Below, in pieces: positions 34,537 through 44,200 of a stretch of DNA of 64,000 bases. The position numbers were made by a program, and so were the translations under genes. The stretch is from contig NZ_BMQK01000003.1 of NCBI RefSeq assembly GCF_014648075.1, positions 496,001 through 560,000 of the forward strand, read 5' to 3'. Every line of letters starts with the position of its first letter. Within the stretch, counting starts at the first letter, position 1. Under the pieces are notes generated by a model. The model worked only from the letters and a program-made list of their open reading frames with translations, ran no database searches and was not told where the DNA came from. The stretch is from Streptomyces ruber (GTDB taxonomy: Bacteria > Actinomycetota > Actinomycetes > Streptomycetales > Streptomycetaceae).

Positions 34537-35796
34537 TCAGTTCCCGCTCGTGGCCCGCTGCTGGGCCCGCGTCAGTGCGTCCTGGCTGGACTGGCCGGTC
34601 AGGGCGGACTGGAAGGCGCTCTGCAGTGCGAGGGACACGCCTGGCCAGCCGTCACCGAGCTTCGCGGTACGGGACCGGGCGGCGGCGACCTGGTCGGCGA
34701 GGGAGTCCAGCTCGGGCACCCGCTCGCGCCACACGGCGGCGGCCTTCTCGTTGGCCGGCACCATCCAGCTGTTGAGGGCGTAGGTGAGCTGCTCCTCCTC
34801 CCCCGCGAGACAGGCGACGATCCGGCCTGCCATCCGCTGTCTGTCCTCGTCACCGGTCCTCGGCACGGTGAGGACGGCACCGCCGAGCGGGCCCACCGAG
34901 TCGTCACCGGCCTCCGGCACCGGGATGCGGGCGATGCCCCAGTTCAGCGACTCGTCGCTGTTGAGGGTCTCCACCTGCCACGGACCGTTGATCATCATCG
35001 CGGCGTTCCCGGCCATGAACTGGTCGTTGACGTCCGCCTGCGTCCAGTTGACCGTCGACTTCGACAGTGAGCCGTCCTGGAGGAGGCTCTTCCAGTAGTC
35101 GAGGGCCTCGACCACCTCGGGGCTGTCGAGCTTCGTCTCGTCGCCGCCGTTGGACCACATGAACGGCGTGAACTGGAAGACGCCGTCCTCGGCGCCGCCC
35201 GCGCTCAGCGCCAGGCCGTACCGCTTGCCCTCGGTGAGCCGGCGCGCGGTCTCCCGCAGCTCCTCCCAGGTGGTCGGTATCTCCACGCCGGCCTCGGCGA
35301 GGATGTCCTCGTTGTAGAAGAGAGCGAGCGTATTGACCGAGCGGGCCGCGCCGTAGTACGTCCCCTCGTACGAGCCGAAGTCGACGATGCCCTCGGGGAT
35401 GTCGGCCGTGCTCAGGCCGAGCGTCTCCAGGTCCACGAGCCCGTCGGCCTCGGCGAAGGTCGGCATCTCCGAGGCGTCGAACTGCACGATGTCCGGCAGC
35501 GACTTGGACGAGGCCATGCGCAGCGCCTTCGTCATGACCTGCGCGGCCGGCACGCTCTGCTGCTCGATGGTGATGCCCAGCTGCTCGCCGCAGCGGCCCA
35601 TCGCCTCCTCGTCCCACCGGTGGTAGGTCTCGTCGGTCGAGGAGTTCATCACGGTGTACACGTCGTCGTCGCGCTGCGAACCGCAGCCGGTCAGCGCCGC
35701 GCCGGCGATCAGTACGGTGACGGCGGCGAGAGGTGCGACGGCCCGGCGTGAGCGCCCGCGCCCGCCGCGTGCGGGACCCGGAGGATGTGCTGTCAC
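34537..35796 (-). CDS. ABC transporter sugar-binding lipoprotein
   Basis: 419-residue extracellular solute-binding protein (family 1). Signal peptide ends in the lipobox LTGC-GS (Cys about residue 38), so it is membrane-anchored outside the cell. Hallmarks: LPDIVQFDASEMPTFAEA, NTLALFYNEDILAEAG and MMINGPWQVE. The start is placed at GTG 35796 (TAHPPGPARGG follows); upstream in-frame codons would push the signal peptide inside. It heads the operon with two permeases and GH1 beta-glucosidase. Likely ligand: a gluco- or xylogluco-oligosaccharide, inferred from neighbours. Confidence 0.9.
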   Translation of the reverse strand: MTAHPPGPARGGRGRSRRAVAPLAAVTVLIAGAALTGCGSQRDDDVYTVMNSSTDETYHRWDEEAMGRCGEQLGITIEQQSVPAAQVMTKALRMASSKSLPDIVQFDASEMPTFAEADGLVDLETLGLSTADIPEGIVDFGSYEGTYYGAARSVNTLALFYNEDILAEAGVEIPTTWEELRETARRLTEGKRYGLALSAGGAEDGVFQFTPFMWSNGGDETKLDSPEVVEALDYWKSLLQDGSLSKSTVNWTQADVNDQFMAGNAAMMINGPWQVETLNSDESLNWGIARIPVPEAGDDSVGPLGGAVLTVPRTGDEDRQRMAGRIVACLAGEEEQLTYALNSWMVPANEKAAAVWRERVPELDSLADQVAAARSRTAKLGDGWPGVSLALQSAFQSALTGQSSQDALTRAQQRATSGN

Positions 35797-36267
35797 GGTG
35801 GAAGCCCTTGTATGCGGGGGAGTGCCGGCCCGCCCGTGCGACCACGGCGTCGCGCGGGGGCTTGTGGGGAGGGCGCGGGCACCGGCGGACCCGCGAGGCG
35901 CGAAGGGGTCAGCGCGCGCCGAGCAGAAGGTCCACGGTCGGTCTGCCCCGATGGTTCTGGGACGGGGAGTTGAAGCGCTTCGACATCGTGTTGCCCCTGC
36001 GGTCGTCCGACCCGGCCGCATCGCCGGATCGATTTGTTTGTTGCGATGACTAATACGTCAAGGGGGCGTGCCGGCGCTAGCCCCCAGCGCCGGTCTCTTC
36101 CCGCCACGTTGGGCGACGGCAGCGCGTTTTTCTGTGATTGACGCTGGTCAGAACCGTGTTGTGGCAACGGGAGGCTCGTGCTCCGGGAATCCTCCGGTTA
36201 CGATCGCGGTGCCGCGTGACGCTCCCGGACCCCTATCCGACGGTCCCCGCTCCCCCCGAGGTAGAAC
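35797..36267. other. Divergent regulatory region of the importer and alpha-xylosidase genes
   Basis: 470 bp without a gene. It includes an AT-rich stretch (about 36024-36060, unusual here) with TTGACG on the minus strand at about 36056-36061, a plausible -35 box, and the LacI-type half-palindromes annotated separately. No regulator gene is adjacent. Confidence 0.6.
35972..35981. promoter_or_regulatory. LacI-family-type operator GAAGCGCTTC, site 1
   Basis: Perfect 10-bp palindrome with central CG, extended to TGAAGCGCTTCG, 176 bp upstream of the binding-protein gene start. An identical site lies 382 bp away inside the GH31 gene. Typical core of LacI/GalR repressor sites. Confidence 0.6.
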
Positions 36268-38538
36268 ATGAAGTTCACCGATGGCTTCTGGCTCATCCGC
36301 GATGGCGTGCAGATCAGCTTCGCCACTGAAGTGCGTGACATACGAGCCGAAGCGAAGCGCTTCACCGCTCATGCGGCAGTAAAGAAAGTGACGCGCAGGG
36401 GCGACACGCTCAACGCGCCGCTCATCACGGCCGAGTGCTTCTCTCCCGCCGAGGGCGTCATCGGCGTCCGGCTCACCCATCACGCCGGCAAGCGGCGGCC
36501 GGGCCCCGACTTCCGTCTCACGGGCGCGGCGGACGGCGCCGGTGAGGTGCGCCGGGACGGCACCGTCACCGAGCTCACCAGCGGCCCGCTGACCCTGCGG
36601 CTGGACGGGTCCGGTCCCTGGACGCTCACCTTCCACGACGCCGACGGACGCGAGCTGACCCGCGCGGACGCCAAGAGCACCGCGTTCGCCACCACGGCCG
36701 ACGGGGCCCACCACATGCTGGGCCGGCTCTCGCTCGGCGTCGGCGAGAACGTCTACGGCCTCGGCGAGCGCTTCACGCCGTTCGTCAAGAACGGCCAGGT
36801 CGTCGACGTCTGGCAGGCGGACGGCGGCACCAGCAGTGAACAGGCCTACAAGAACGTCCCGTTCTACCTCTCCTCACGCGGGTACGGCGTCTTCGTCAAC
36901 CACCCCGGCAAGGTCTCCTACGAGATCGGCTCCGAGTCCGTCGGGCAGGTCCAGTTCAGCGTCGAGGACCAGACGCTGGAGTACTACGTCATAGCCGGCC
37001 CGACCCCCAAGGAGGTCCTCGGCCGGTACACGGCCCTCACCGGCCGCCCGGCGCTGCCGCCCGCCTGGTCGTTCGGGCTGTGGCTCTCCACCTCGTTCAC
37101 CACGTCCTACGACGAGCGGACCGTGACGTCCTTCGTCGACGGCATGGCCGAGCGCGGCATCCCGCTGTCCGTCTTCCACTTCGACTGCTTCTGGATGCGC
37201 GAGTACCAGTGGTGCGACTTCCAGTGGGACCCGGACGTCTTCCCCGACCCGGAGGGCATGCTCGCCCGGCTGAAGGACAAGGGCCTGCGGATCAGCGTCT
37301 GGATCAACCCGTACATCGCCCAGAAGTCGCCGCTCTTCGACGAGGCCGCCCGGCTCGGGCACCTGGTGCGGCGGGCCGACGGCGACGTGTGGCAGTGGGA
37401 CCTGTGGCAGGCCGGCATGGGCCTGGTCGACTTCACCAGCCCCGACGCCCGCGCCTGGTTCCAGTCGAAGCTCAAGCCGCTCCTCGACCAGGGCGTGGAC
37501 TGCTTCAAGACGGACTTCGGCGAGCGCATCCCCACCGACGTCGTCTGGCACGACGGCTCCGACCCGGAGCGGATGCACAACTACTACACCCACCTGTTCA
37601 ACCGGACCGTGTTCGAGCTCCTGGAGAAGGAGCGCGGGCAGGGCGAGTCCGTGCTGTTCGCCCGGTCGGCGACCGCGGGCGGCCAGCAGTACCCCGTGCA
37701 CTGGGGCGGCGACTGCTGGTCGTCGTTCGAGGCCATGGCCGAGTCGCTGCGCGGCGGCCTCTCCCTCGCCCTGAGCGGCTTCGGCTTCTGGAGCCACGAC
37801 ATCGGCGGCTTCGAGGGCACGCCCGACCCGGCCGTCTTCAAGCGCTGGCTGGCGTTCGGGCTGCTGTCCTCGCACAGCCGCCTGCACGGCTCGTCGTCCT
37901 ACCGGGTGCCGTGGGAGTTCGGTGCCGAGGCGGTCGACGTCGCCCGGGAGTTCACCCTGCTCAAGCACCGCCTCATGCCGTACCTGTACGGTGCCGCCGT
38001 CGAGGCCCACCGCGCCGGCGTGCCCATGATGCGGCCCATGGTCCTGGAGTTCCCGCACGACCCGGCGTGCCGCCCGCTCGACCGCCAGTACATGCTGGGC
38101 CCCGACCTCCTGGTCGCCCCGGTGTTCAGCGAGGACGGCGAGGTGGAGGTCTACCTCCCCGAGGGCACCTGGACCCACCTGCTCAGCGGCGAGCGGGTCA
38201 CCGGCCCGGCGTGGCGCACCGAACGGCACGGCTACGACAGCCTGCCGCTGTACGTCCGCGAGGGCGCCGTGCTGCCGCTGGCCGCCGACGACCAACGCCC
38301 CGACGGCGACTGGCTGGACGCCCCGACCCTGCTGGTCCACCCGACGGCCGCCCCCGGGTACACGGCCGAGGTCACGGTGCCCGGCCCGGCCGGCGCGCCC
38401 GCCGCGACGTTCCGCGTCCGGCGCGACGGCGGTCTGCTGCGGGTCACCGCGGACGGCACGGACGGGCCGTTCACGGTGCGGGTGGCGGACGGTGCGAGCG
38501 CCGAGGGCCGGGGAGAGGTGACCGTACCGCTGGGGTGA
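36268..38538 (+). CDS. yicI: GH31 alpha-xylosidase
   Basis: 756-residue cytoplasmic family-31 glycosidase closely matching E. coli YicI. The nucleophile is Asp416 in KTDFGERIP and the acid/base is Asp482 in HWGGDCWSSFEAM, at the same numbers as in YicI, so the length up to there is conserved. FWMREYQWCDFQWDP is the YicI-type aglycone signature that separates xylosidase from glucosidase. It removes alpha-1,6-xylose from xyloglucan oligosaccharides or isoprimeverose. No signal peptide. Divergent from the importer operon; a strong terminator follows. Confidence 0.93.
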   Translation: MKFTDGFWLIRDGVQISFATEVRDIRAEAKRFTAHAAVKKVTRRGDTLNAPLITAECFSPAEGVIGVRLTHHAGKRRPGPDFRLTGAADGAGEVRRDGTVTELTSGPLTLRLDGSGPWTLTFHDADGRELTRADAKSTAFATTADGAHHMLGRLSLGVGENVYGLGERFTPFVKNGQVVDVWQADGGTSSEQAYKNVPFYLSSRGYGVFVNHPGKVSYEIGSESVGQVQFSVEDQTLEYYVIAGPTPKEVLGRYTALTGRPALPPAWSFGLWLSTSFTTSYDERTVTSFVDGMAERGIPLSVFHFDCFWMREYQWCDFQWDPDVFPDPEGMLARLKDKGLRISVWINPYIAQKSPLFDEAARLGHLVRRADGDVWQWDLWQAGMGLVDFTSPDARAWFQSKLKPLLDQGVDCFKTDFGERIPTDVVWHDGSDPERMHNYYTHLFNRTVFELLEKERGQGESVLFARSATAGGQQYPVHWGGDCWSSFEAMAESLRGGLSLALSGFGFWSHDIGGFEGTPDPAVFKRWLAFGLLSSHSRLHGSSSYRVPWEFGAEAVDVAREFTLLKHRLMPYLYGAAVEAHRAGVPMMRPMVLEFPHDPACRPLDRQYMLGPDLLVAPVFSEDGEVEVYLPEGTWTHLLSGERVTGPAWRTERHGYDSLPLYVREGAVLPLAADDQRPDGDWLDAPTLLVHPTAAPGYTAEVTVPGPAGAPAATFRVRRDGGLLRVTADGTDGPFTVRVADGASAEGRGEVTVPLG
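36354..36363. promoter_or_regulatory. LacI-family-type operator GAAGCGCTTC, site 2 (inside GH31 gene)
   Basis: Same 10-bp palindrome as site 1, located 86 bp inside the alpha-xylosidase gene. Two identical operators flanking the divergent promoters could allow DNA looping. Could also be chance codon use. Confidence 0.45.
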
Positions 38539-38546
38539 CGCGGCAC

Positions 38547-38589
38547 GGGACGCGCCCGCCCGCCGTCGAACGGCGGGCGGGCGCGTCCC
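38547..38589. terminator. Very strong bidirectional terminator
   Basis: Perfect 19-bp stem (38547-38565 with 38571-38589; left arm GGGACGCGCCCGCCCGCCG) around the 5-nt loop TCGAA, between the convergent GH31 gene and the SDR gene. Confidence 0.9.
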
Positions 38590-38616
38590 GTCCGGTCAGG
38601 AGCCGTCGCCGCCGGC

Positions 38617-39405
38617 TCAGTACTTCTCGGACTGGCCGCCGTCGACCGCGACGACCGTGGCGTTGATGAAGGACGCCTCGTCCGACAGCAGGAAGGCCAC
38701 CAGGTGGGCGACCTCCTCGGGGCGGCCCGCGCGCTTCATCGGATTGGCGCTCAGGAACTGGCGGCCGGCCTCCTCCGGGTTCTCCGGGTCCAGCTGCTTG
38801 AAGGACTCCTCGACCATCGGCGTCCAGATGACACCCGGCGCGATGGCCTTCACGGTGACGCCGTACTGGCCGTACTCCACACCGGAGTTGCGGGTCAGAC
38901 CGACCACACCGTGCTTGGCGGCGGCGTAACCGGACTGGTTGCCGACGCCCCGGATGCCGCCCACGGAGGCGGTGTTGACGACACTGCCGGCGCCCTGCTC
39001 GCGCATGACCGGCAGCACGTGCTTCAGGCCGAGGAAGACGCCCTGCAGGTTGATCGCCACGACACGCTGGAACTCGTCGCTGCCGAAGTCCTCGGTGGGG
39101 TTCTGCCGGCCCTCGATGCCGGCGTTGTTGAAGAAGCCGTCGATACGGCCGCCGAAGGCCTCTCTGGTCTCCGTCACATAGCGCTCGACGTCGGCCTCCT
39201 TGCTGACGTCGGCGGCGATCCGCAGCACCTCGGTGCCGGGGTGCGCCTTCTCGATCTCGGCGGCGGTCTCGGCGAGACCCTTCTCGCTCACGTCGACGAG
39301 GGAGACCTTCGCGCCCTCGGCGGCCACGCGCAGCGCCGCCGCCCGGCCGAGACCGGAGCCGCCGCCGGTGATGAGCACGACCTTGCCGTCGAACCTGTTG
39401 TCCAT
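38617..39405 (-). CDS. SDR-family oxidoreductase (glucose-1-dehydrogenase-like)
   Basis: 262-residue classical SDR: TGGGSGLGRAAA cofactor loop, NNAGIEG, catalytic Ser in NTASVGGIRG and YAAAKHG. The Asp after beta-2 (SLVDVSEKG) favours NAD(H). C-terminal VAVDGGQS is typical. ATG 39405 has the ribosome-binding site AGGAGGTC. It is divergent from a TetR gene that probably represses it; this pairing is common for detoxifying SDRs. Substrate unknown. Confidence 0.9.
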   Translation of the reverse strand: MDNRFDGKVVLITGGGSGLGRAAALRVAAEGAKVSLVDVSEKGLAETAAEIEKAHPGTEVLRIAADVSKEADVERYVTETREAFGGRIDGFFNNAGIEGRQNPTEDFGSDEFQRVVAINLQGVFLGLKHVLPVMREQGAGSVVNTASVGGIRGVGNQSGYAAAKHGVVGLTRNSGVEYGQYGVTVKAIAPGVIWTPMVEESFKQLDPENPEEAGRQFLSANPMKRAGRPEEVAHLVAFLLSDEASFINATVVAVDGGQSEKY

Positions 39406-39500
39406 GACCAGACCTCCTGGGATGTGACGATCACGGTCGGTGATCTCCGAGGATGTCGCCTGGTGGTCGCCGCCGCGGGTCCGTCCTCGCCGACGGACCT

Positions 39501-39540
39501 TCGCTATCATTTATATACGATACGTACTGTCTAGTTATTC
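39501..39540. promoter_or_regulatory. AT-rich promoter/operator region between SDR and TetR genes
   Basis: An AT-rich island in GC-rich DNA, containing the near-palindrome TACGATACGTA (39516-39526) and, on the minus strand, TAGACA followed by TATAAA-like sequence. Probably overlapping divergent promoters with a TetR site. Confidence 0.55.
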
Positions 39541-39576
39541 CTTCAATCATTCCGTCGAACCGAACCGGAGGCAGAC

Positions 39577-40161
39577 GTGATGACCCAGGAACCGGTCGCC
39601 CGCTCCCGGCGCGGCCGCCGCCGTGACCCGGACGCGCACGCCGCCGTCCTGCGGGCGACCCGCGAACTGGTGGCCGAACTCGGCTACCACCGGGTCACGA
39701 TGGAACGGATCGCGGAACGCGCGCAGGTCGCGCGCATGACCCTGTACCGCTGGTGGCCCAACAAGGCGGCCGTGGTCACCGAGGCGGTCGCCGACCGGCT
39801 GGCGCCCGGGCCGCTGCCCGACACCGGGAACACGCGCGCGGACGCGATCGCCTACCTGAGCGGGCTGGTGCACACGCTGACCCTGCTCGGCGACCCCAGC
39901 GTGGTCGCCGGCGCCCTCGTGGAGCAGGGCGAGACCGGCCGGGCCGGTCTGCGCGACCTCCTGGCCGCCCGGCTGGAGCCCGGCGGCCGGCTGCTCGACC
40001 GCGGCAGGGAACGCGGTGACCTGCCCGCGGACCTGCGCACCGCCACGGTGATCGACAGCTGGCTCGGGTTCGTCCTCTACCGCGTCGTCTTCGCCGAGCG
40101 GGTGCCCGACGAGGCGGAGATCGAGGCTCTGGTGGACCTGCTGCCCTTCACCGGCACCTGA
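39577..40161 (+). CDS. TetR/AcrR-family regulator
   Basis: 194-residue repressor. N-terminal basic arm (RSRRGRRRDPDAHAAV) and HTH TRELVAELGYHRVTMERIAERA with YRWWPNKAAV recognition region. The TetR C-terminal 'YRWWPNK' subgroup often controls adjacent dehydrogenases. GTG 39577 or ATG 39580 can be the start; GGAGG lies about 8 nt upstream. It is divergent from the SDR gene and ends at a terminator hairpin. Confidence 0.9.
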   Translation: MMTQEPVARSRRGRRRDPDAHAAVLRATRELVAELGYHRVTMERIAERAQVARMTLYRWWPNKAAVVTEAVADRLAPGPLPDTGNTRADAIAYLSGLVHTLTLLGDPSVVAGALVEQGETGRAGLRDLLAARLEPGGRLLDRGRERGDLPADLRTATVIDSWLGFVLYRVVFAERVPDEAEIEALVDLLPFTGT

Positions 40162-40185
40162 CGGAACGGGAGACACGCGAAGGGA

Positions 40186-40213
40186 ACCGGAGCGTCCCCT
40201 CCGACGCCCCGGT
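40186..40213. terminator. Terminator hairpin
   Basis: ACCGGAGCGTC (40186-40196) pairs with GACGCCCCGGT (40203-40213), 11-bp stem with one mismatch, between convergent TetR and NTF2-like genes. Confidence 0.6.
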
Positions 40214-40271
40214 CCCACGGACCGGTACCTGGTGCCGGTGCCCCGGTGCGGGCGGCTGCCGGGCGCTCGTC

Positions 40272-40658
40272 TCAGACGAAGAAGGCGTTCATGCCGTCGA
40301 CGTCGGAGAGGTAGGTCTCGATGGACTCCACCTTGCCGTTCCGCAGCCGGCACACCGTGGCGAGGTGCTGGTCCAGGACCGTGTCGCCCCTGCGGGCGGT
40401 GTTGTGTATCGAGAGTGCCACGTTCTCCGCGCTGACCAGGACGTGCAACAGCTCGAACGACACCCCGTAGCCCGCGATCCGCCGCGCCCGCTCCACGACG
40501 GCCCCGGCTCCCTCGGCCCGGCCGGACACGGTGTTGTCACCGGGCAGCACCCAGACCGCGTCGGCGTGCAGCAGAGCACGGATGCCGTCCCAGTCGCCCT
40601 TCGCCAACGCGGCGAGGAAGGCCTCGCCCACACGCCGCTGTGCGTTGTAGTCGCTCAT
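40272..40658 (-). CDS. NTF2-like (SnoaL-type) protein
   Basis: 128-residue cone-shaped NTF2-fold protein. Family pattern: N-terminal helix with FLAALAKGDWDGIRALLHADAVWVLPG, then VSFELLHVLVSAENVALSIHNT and a C-terminal IETYLSD strand. These proteins include small isomerases and cyclases as well as non-enzymatic ligand binders; the active residues cannot be inferred here. Start ATG 40658. An upstream frame on the same strand ends in ATGA overlap with this start (see region 40659-41200). Confidence 0.82.
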   Translation of the reverse strand: MSDYNAQRRVGEAFLAALAKGDWDGIRALLHADAVWVLPGDNTVSGRAEGAGAVVERARRIAGYGVSFELLHVLVSAENVALSIHNTARRGDTVLDQHLATVCRLRNGKVESIETYLSDVDGMNAFFV

Positions 40659-41200
40659 GTGTACGCCTCCGATCCGGTGCTATCCGGTGCGATCCGGTGC
40701 GTCACGGGCGAAAGTAGCCGGGTTGCCGCCGCCCCGCCACGGTTCGGCGAGGAAGGCGGCGCTTCCGAGCCGGTCGCGACAGGCCCGTACGGGCGGGCCC
40801 TCCGTACGCGGGACGCGGTGCTCGGCCGCGTGGGCCGGGGTGCCGGGTCCTCCCACTGGACGAGCCCCGGTTCCTCCGGGCGCCTCAGGCCGAGCATGAC
40901 GGGGTACAGGCCCCGGCCCAGCGCGAAGGCCATGTCCCGCGGTGTGCGTCGGCCGTCCGTGGGGACCAGTACGTTGTGCGGGCGCGCGGGCTGGGTGCGG
41001 GCGGTGCCGGCGACCACCGGGGCCGGCCGCATCCGGGTACGGGCGGACCGGGCGACGGAACCCGGCTCCTCGGACAGCAGACCGATGCGCCGCGCGGTCT
41101 CCGGCACCAGCCGCTCGGGCGGTCGCGCCCGCGGGGCCACCCCGACCGGTGGCCCCGCGGACGGACGTCCGGCGTGCCGGCGGGACGGCCCTCGGGCCCC
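40659..41200 (-). other. Region with an uncertain coding-like frame
   Basis: A 161-residue frame (41140-40655) ends in an ATGA overlap with the NTF2-like gene, as in coupled genes. Its middle (TPRDMAFALGRGLYPVML, RRPEEPGLVQWED) reads like protein, but the last 50 residues are low-complexity and span the 10-bp repeat. It may be a decayed gene fragment or noise. I do not recognise it. Confidence 0.25.
40671..40700. repeat. 10-bp tandem repeat, three copies
   Basis: GATCCGGTGC, TATCCGGTGC, GATCCGGTGC in direct tandem, 12 bp upstream of the NTF2-like gene start on its promoter side. Confidence 0.7.
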
Positions 41201-44200
41201 CTACCTGCGGGCAGGCACCGCCACCCCGTCCTCGGTCACGTACTTCGTGCCGTCGTCGTCCTTGGTGATGGTGAACGCGTCCATCACCTCACCGACCTCC
41301 TTGTCCGTGGTCGACCGGTCGTCCCACTTCGCGGCGACGACCGACTCGTACCTGATCCGGTCCTCGGTGACCTTGATCCCCTGGAACGTGGAGGTGTGTC
41401 CGGCGCGGAAGACCTGCGTGGCACCGTTGCGGGTCCACACGTTGTCGTCCTCGGGGGCCTGCTCGTAGTACTTGGGTCCCGAGACGGCGACCGTGTAGAC
41501 GGGGCCCGTGGTCACGCCGGGCGTGGACGTGGCGTCCTCGTCGACGTACCCGCGCGCGTACACGTGGTCATGGCCCATCAGCACCAGGTCGATGTCGTTG
41601 CGCTGGAACACCGGCAGCCAGGCGTCCCGCACCGGCTTCTCGTCGCGGCCCTCGGCACCGGAGAAGACGGGCTGGTGGAAGACCGCGACCGCCCACTTGT
41701 CGGGGTTGTCGGAGAGGATCTCGTCCAGCCAGCGGCCCTGGAGGCCGAGCCAGAGCTTCTCCGGGTCGGGGCAGTTCTCGCTGCACGCCGGCAGGTCGTC
41801 CGGTGTCATCAGCCGGCGCGCGTCGCCCGTGCCGGCGTTGAGGGAGATGAACCGCACGCCCTGGTAGTCGGTGTAGTACGCCGTCTCCGCCAGCGCCTTC
41901 GCCATGTGCGCCTCGTACGCGGCGCGCTGCCGCTCGGCGGGGGTGTCGTCCTTGGCCGGCGTCCCCGCCGGGCCGTTGGCCGGGTACTCGAACGTCGACT
42001 TCCACGTCCTGAGGAAGGTGTCGCCCGCGTACTCGTGGTTGCCGGGCGCGGCGATGACGTTGCCGGTCTGGCTGTAGCCGTCCATGGCCCCGAACCAGTC
42101 GCGCCACTCGCTGTCGTTGCCCGAGGTGTTCACCAGGTCACCCGCGTTGACGCTGCCGACGGCCTCCGGGTAACGCTCGTACGCCTGCTTCACCACGGGC
42201 GCCCACTTCGCCGACAGCTCGTTCTGGGCGTCACCGAAGTAGAGGAACGTGAACTCCTCGCCCGCGGGACGTGCCGTGGTGAACGTGTACGCGTCGCTGA
42301 ACCAGCGGCCCGTGCCCACCCGGTACTCGTACGCGGTGCCGGGGGAGAGCCGGTCGACGACGGCCGAGTGCGTGCGCACCTGCACCCCGGAGCCGCTCAG
42401 CTCCTCGTTGGCGCGGGCGGCGACCGTCCGCCACTTCTCCGTGCCGGCCTCGCGCACCTGCACCTCGCCCGCGGTCACCGCCGCGCCCGTGCGCCAGGTC
42501 ACGGCCTGCGAGGTCTCCGGCTGCTCGGTCGGCGTGAGGACGATCCGTTCGGGCGTCGAGCCGGGGACCTCCAGCTCCGCGTCGTCGGTCAGGGCGACGT
42601 CGAAGACGTGCATGATGCCCTGGTCGGTGCCCTGCGGCAGCACGACCGCCGCGACCCGCCTGGCCGGGTCGAGGAGCCGGGGGCTGGTGGCGAACACCTT
42701 GGCCTGCGTGGTGTCGGAGCCGCCCGCGGCCCGGTTGCGCCCGGTCGTCGTCACCAGGGGCTCGTTGCCGAACTGGTGGTTCGTGCCCGGCGTCCAGTCC
42801 GTGAACTGCACGGGGACCGACTGGGCGGAGCCGTCGGTGTACTCGACGGTCGCGGTGCCCTGCGCCGGGCCGTTGGTGGCGAGGCCGAGGAAGGAGATGC
42901 CGGTCGCCTTGGCGCCGTTCATGGTGATGCGCTGGCCGTGCGGGATCCAGTTGTCGGGCTCGCCGGGCTCCGTGTCGGGCCAGGTGAACTCGATGCCGGT
43001 GTCACCGAGCGGCAGCTTCGCGCCCGGGGCCGCGCCCGCCTCGGCGAGCCGCTCACGGGAGAGGGAGTTGTCGCTGAGGTCCAGGGAGCCGAGATTGCCC
43101 TTGCCGTCAGGAGTGGTGCCGATGTTGTTGCGCGCGTCGGCGCCGTCCGTGTACGACGGCGGGACGTCGGACGCCTTCGTGCCCCAGGTGCCGGGCCCGG
43201 ACGACATCGTGAAGTCGAGCCGGCCGCCCTTGCGCGTGAAGTCCTCGCTCAGCGAGCTGCGCGTCGTGGACCGACCGTCGACCTTCAGGGACTTCACGTA
43301 CGGCACACGGTCGGCGCCGGGCGCGTTCAGCGTGATCTTCCGCCTGCTGTCCGCGCTGTCCAGCACCACCCGGTCGAACATCGGGCCGCTGACCACCAGG
43401 TCCGCGGTGCCGGGCACGGCGGGGAAGAGACCGATGCCGGCCCACACGTACCAGCTGCTCAGCGAGCCGAGGTCGTCGTTGCCGGGCAGACCGGACGGCG
43501 TGGTGTCGTACATCTCGTCCACGGCGCGGCGCAGCACGTCCGCCGTGCGGTGCGGCTGCCGCAGCCAGTTGTAGACGTACGGCATGGCGAAGCTGGGCTG
43601 GTTGCTCAGGTAGGCGCCCGTGACGTGGTAGACACCGGCGTCGAGCTGCTCGGTGTGCTTGTCCAGGTCCTCGGTGGCCGCCTCGATGCCGCCCCGCTTC
43701 TCGACCAGCGTGCCGACGTTGTGCGGCACCATCCACCCGTACTGGTAGCCGGTGGCCTGCTCGAACTGGTCACCCCGCTCACCCAGGTCGAAGCCGCGGT
43801 CGAAGCCGGTACGGCCGCGCGGGCGGATGTGGTCGCTCTGGTCGTCGAAGACGTTCTGCCAGTTCTGCGCCCGGGCCATGAACCGGTCGTACGTCTCCTC
43901 GTCGCCGAGCCGCTTCGCGAGCCGGGCGATGCCGAAGTCGTCGATCGCGTACTCCAGCGTCTTGGACGTCGCGGAGTCGCCCTTGCGGTTCTCGATGAAG
44001 CCGGTGGAGAAGTACTGGTAGGCGTGGCGGCGCCGCGTCGTGTCGGCGGGCAGGCTCTGCGTGTCCTTCATCGACGCGAGGGCGGCCGCACGGTCGTAGT
44101 CCGTGCTGCCGAACGCGTCGATCGAGGCGACGGCCGACTGCAGCGAGTCGCCGCTCATCTTCTGCTGCGACTGGTTGAGGTGCGGCCAGTTGGGCCAGGA

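Noticed and set aside
25722..36054. Shared 12-mer GCGATGACTAAT at 25722 and about 36043
   Set aside because: Twelve-base matches between two places in 64 kb are expected by chance; no wider similarity.
40655..41140. 161-residue gene coupled to the NTF2-like gene
   Set aside because: Only the middle looks protein-like and the end spans a tandem repeat; kept as a low-confidence region rather than a gene.
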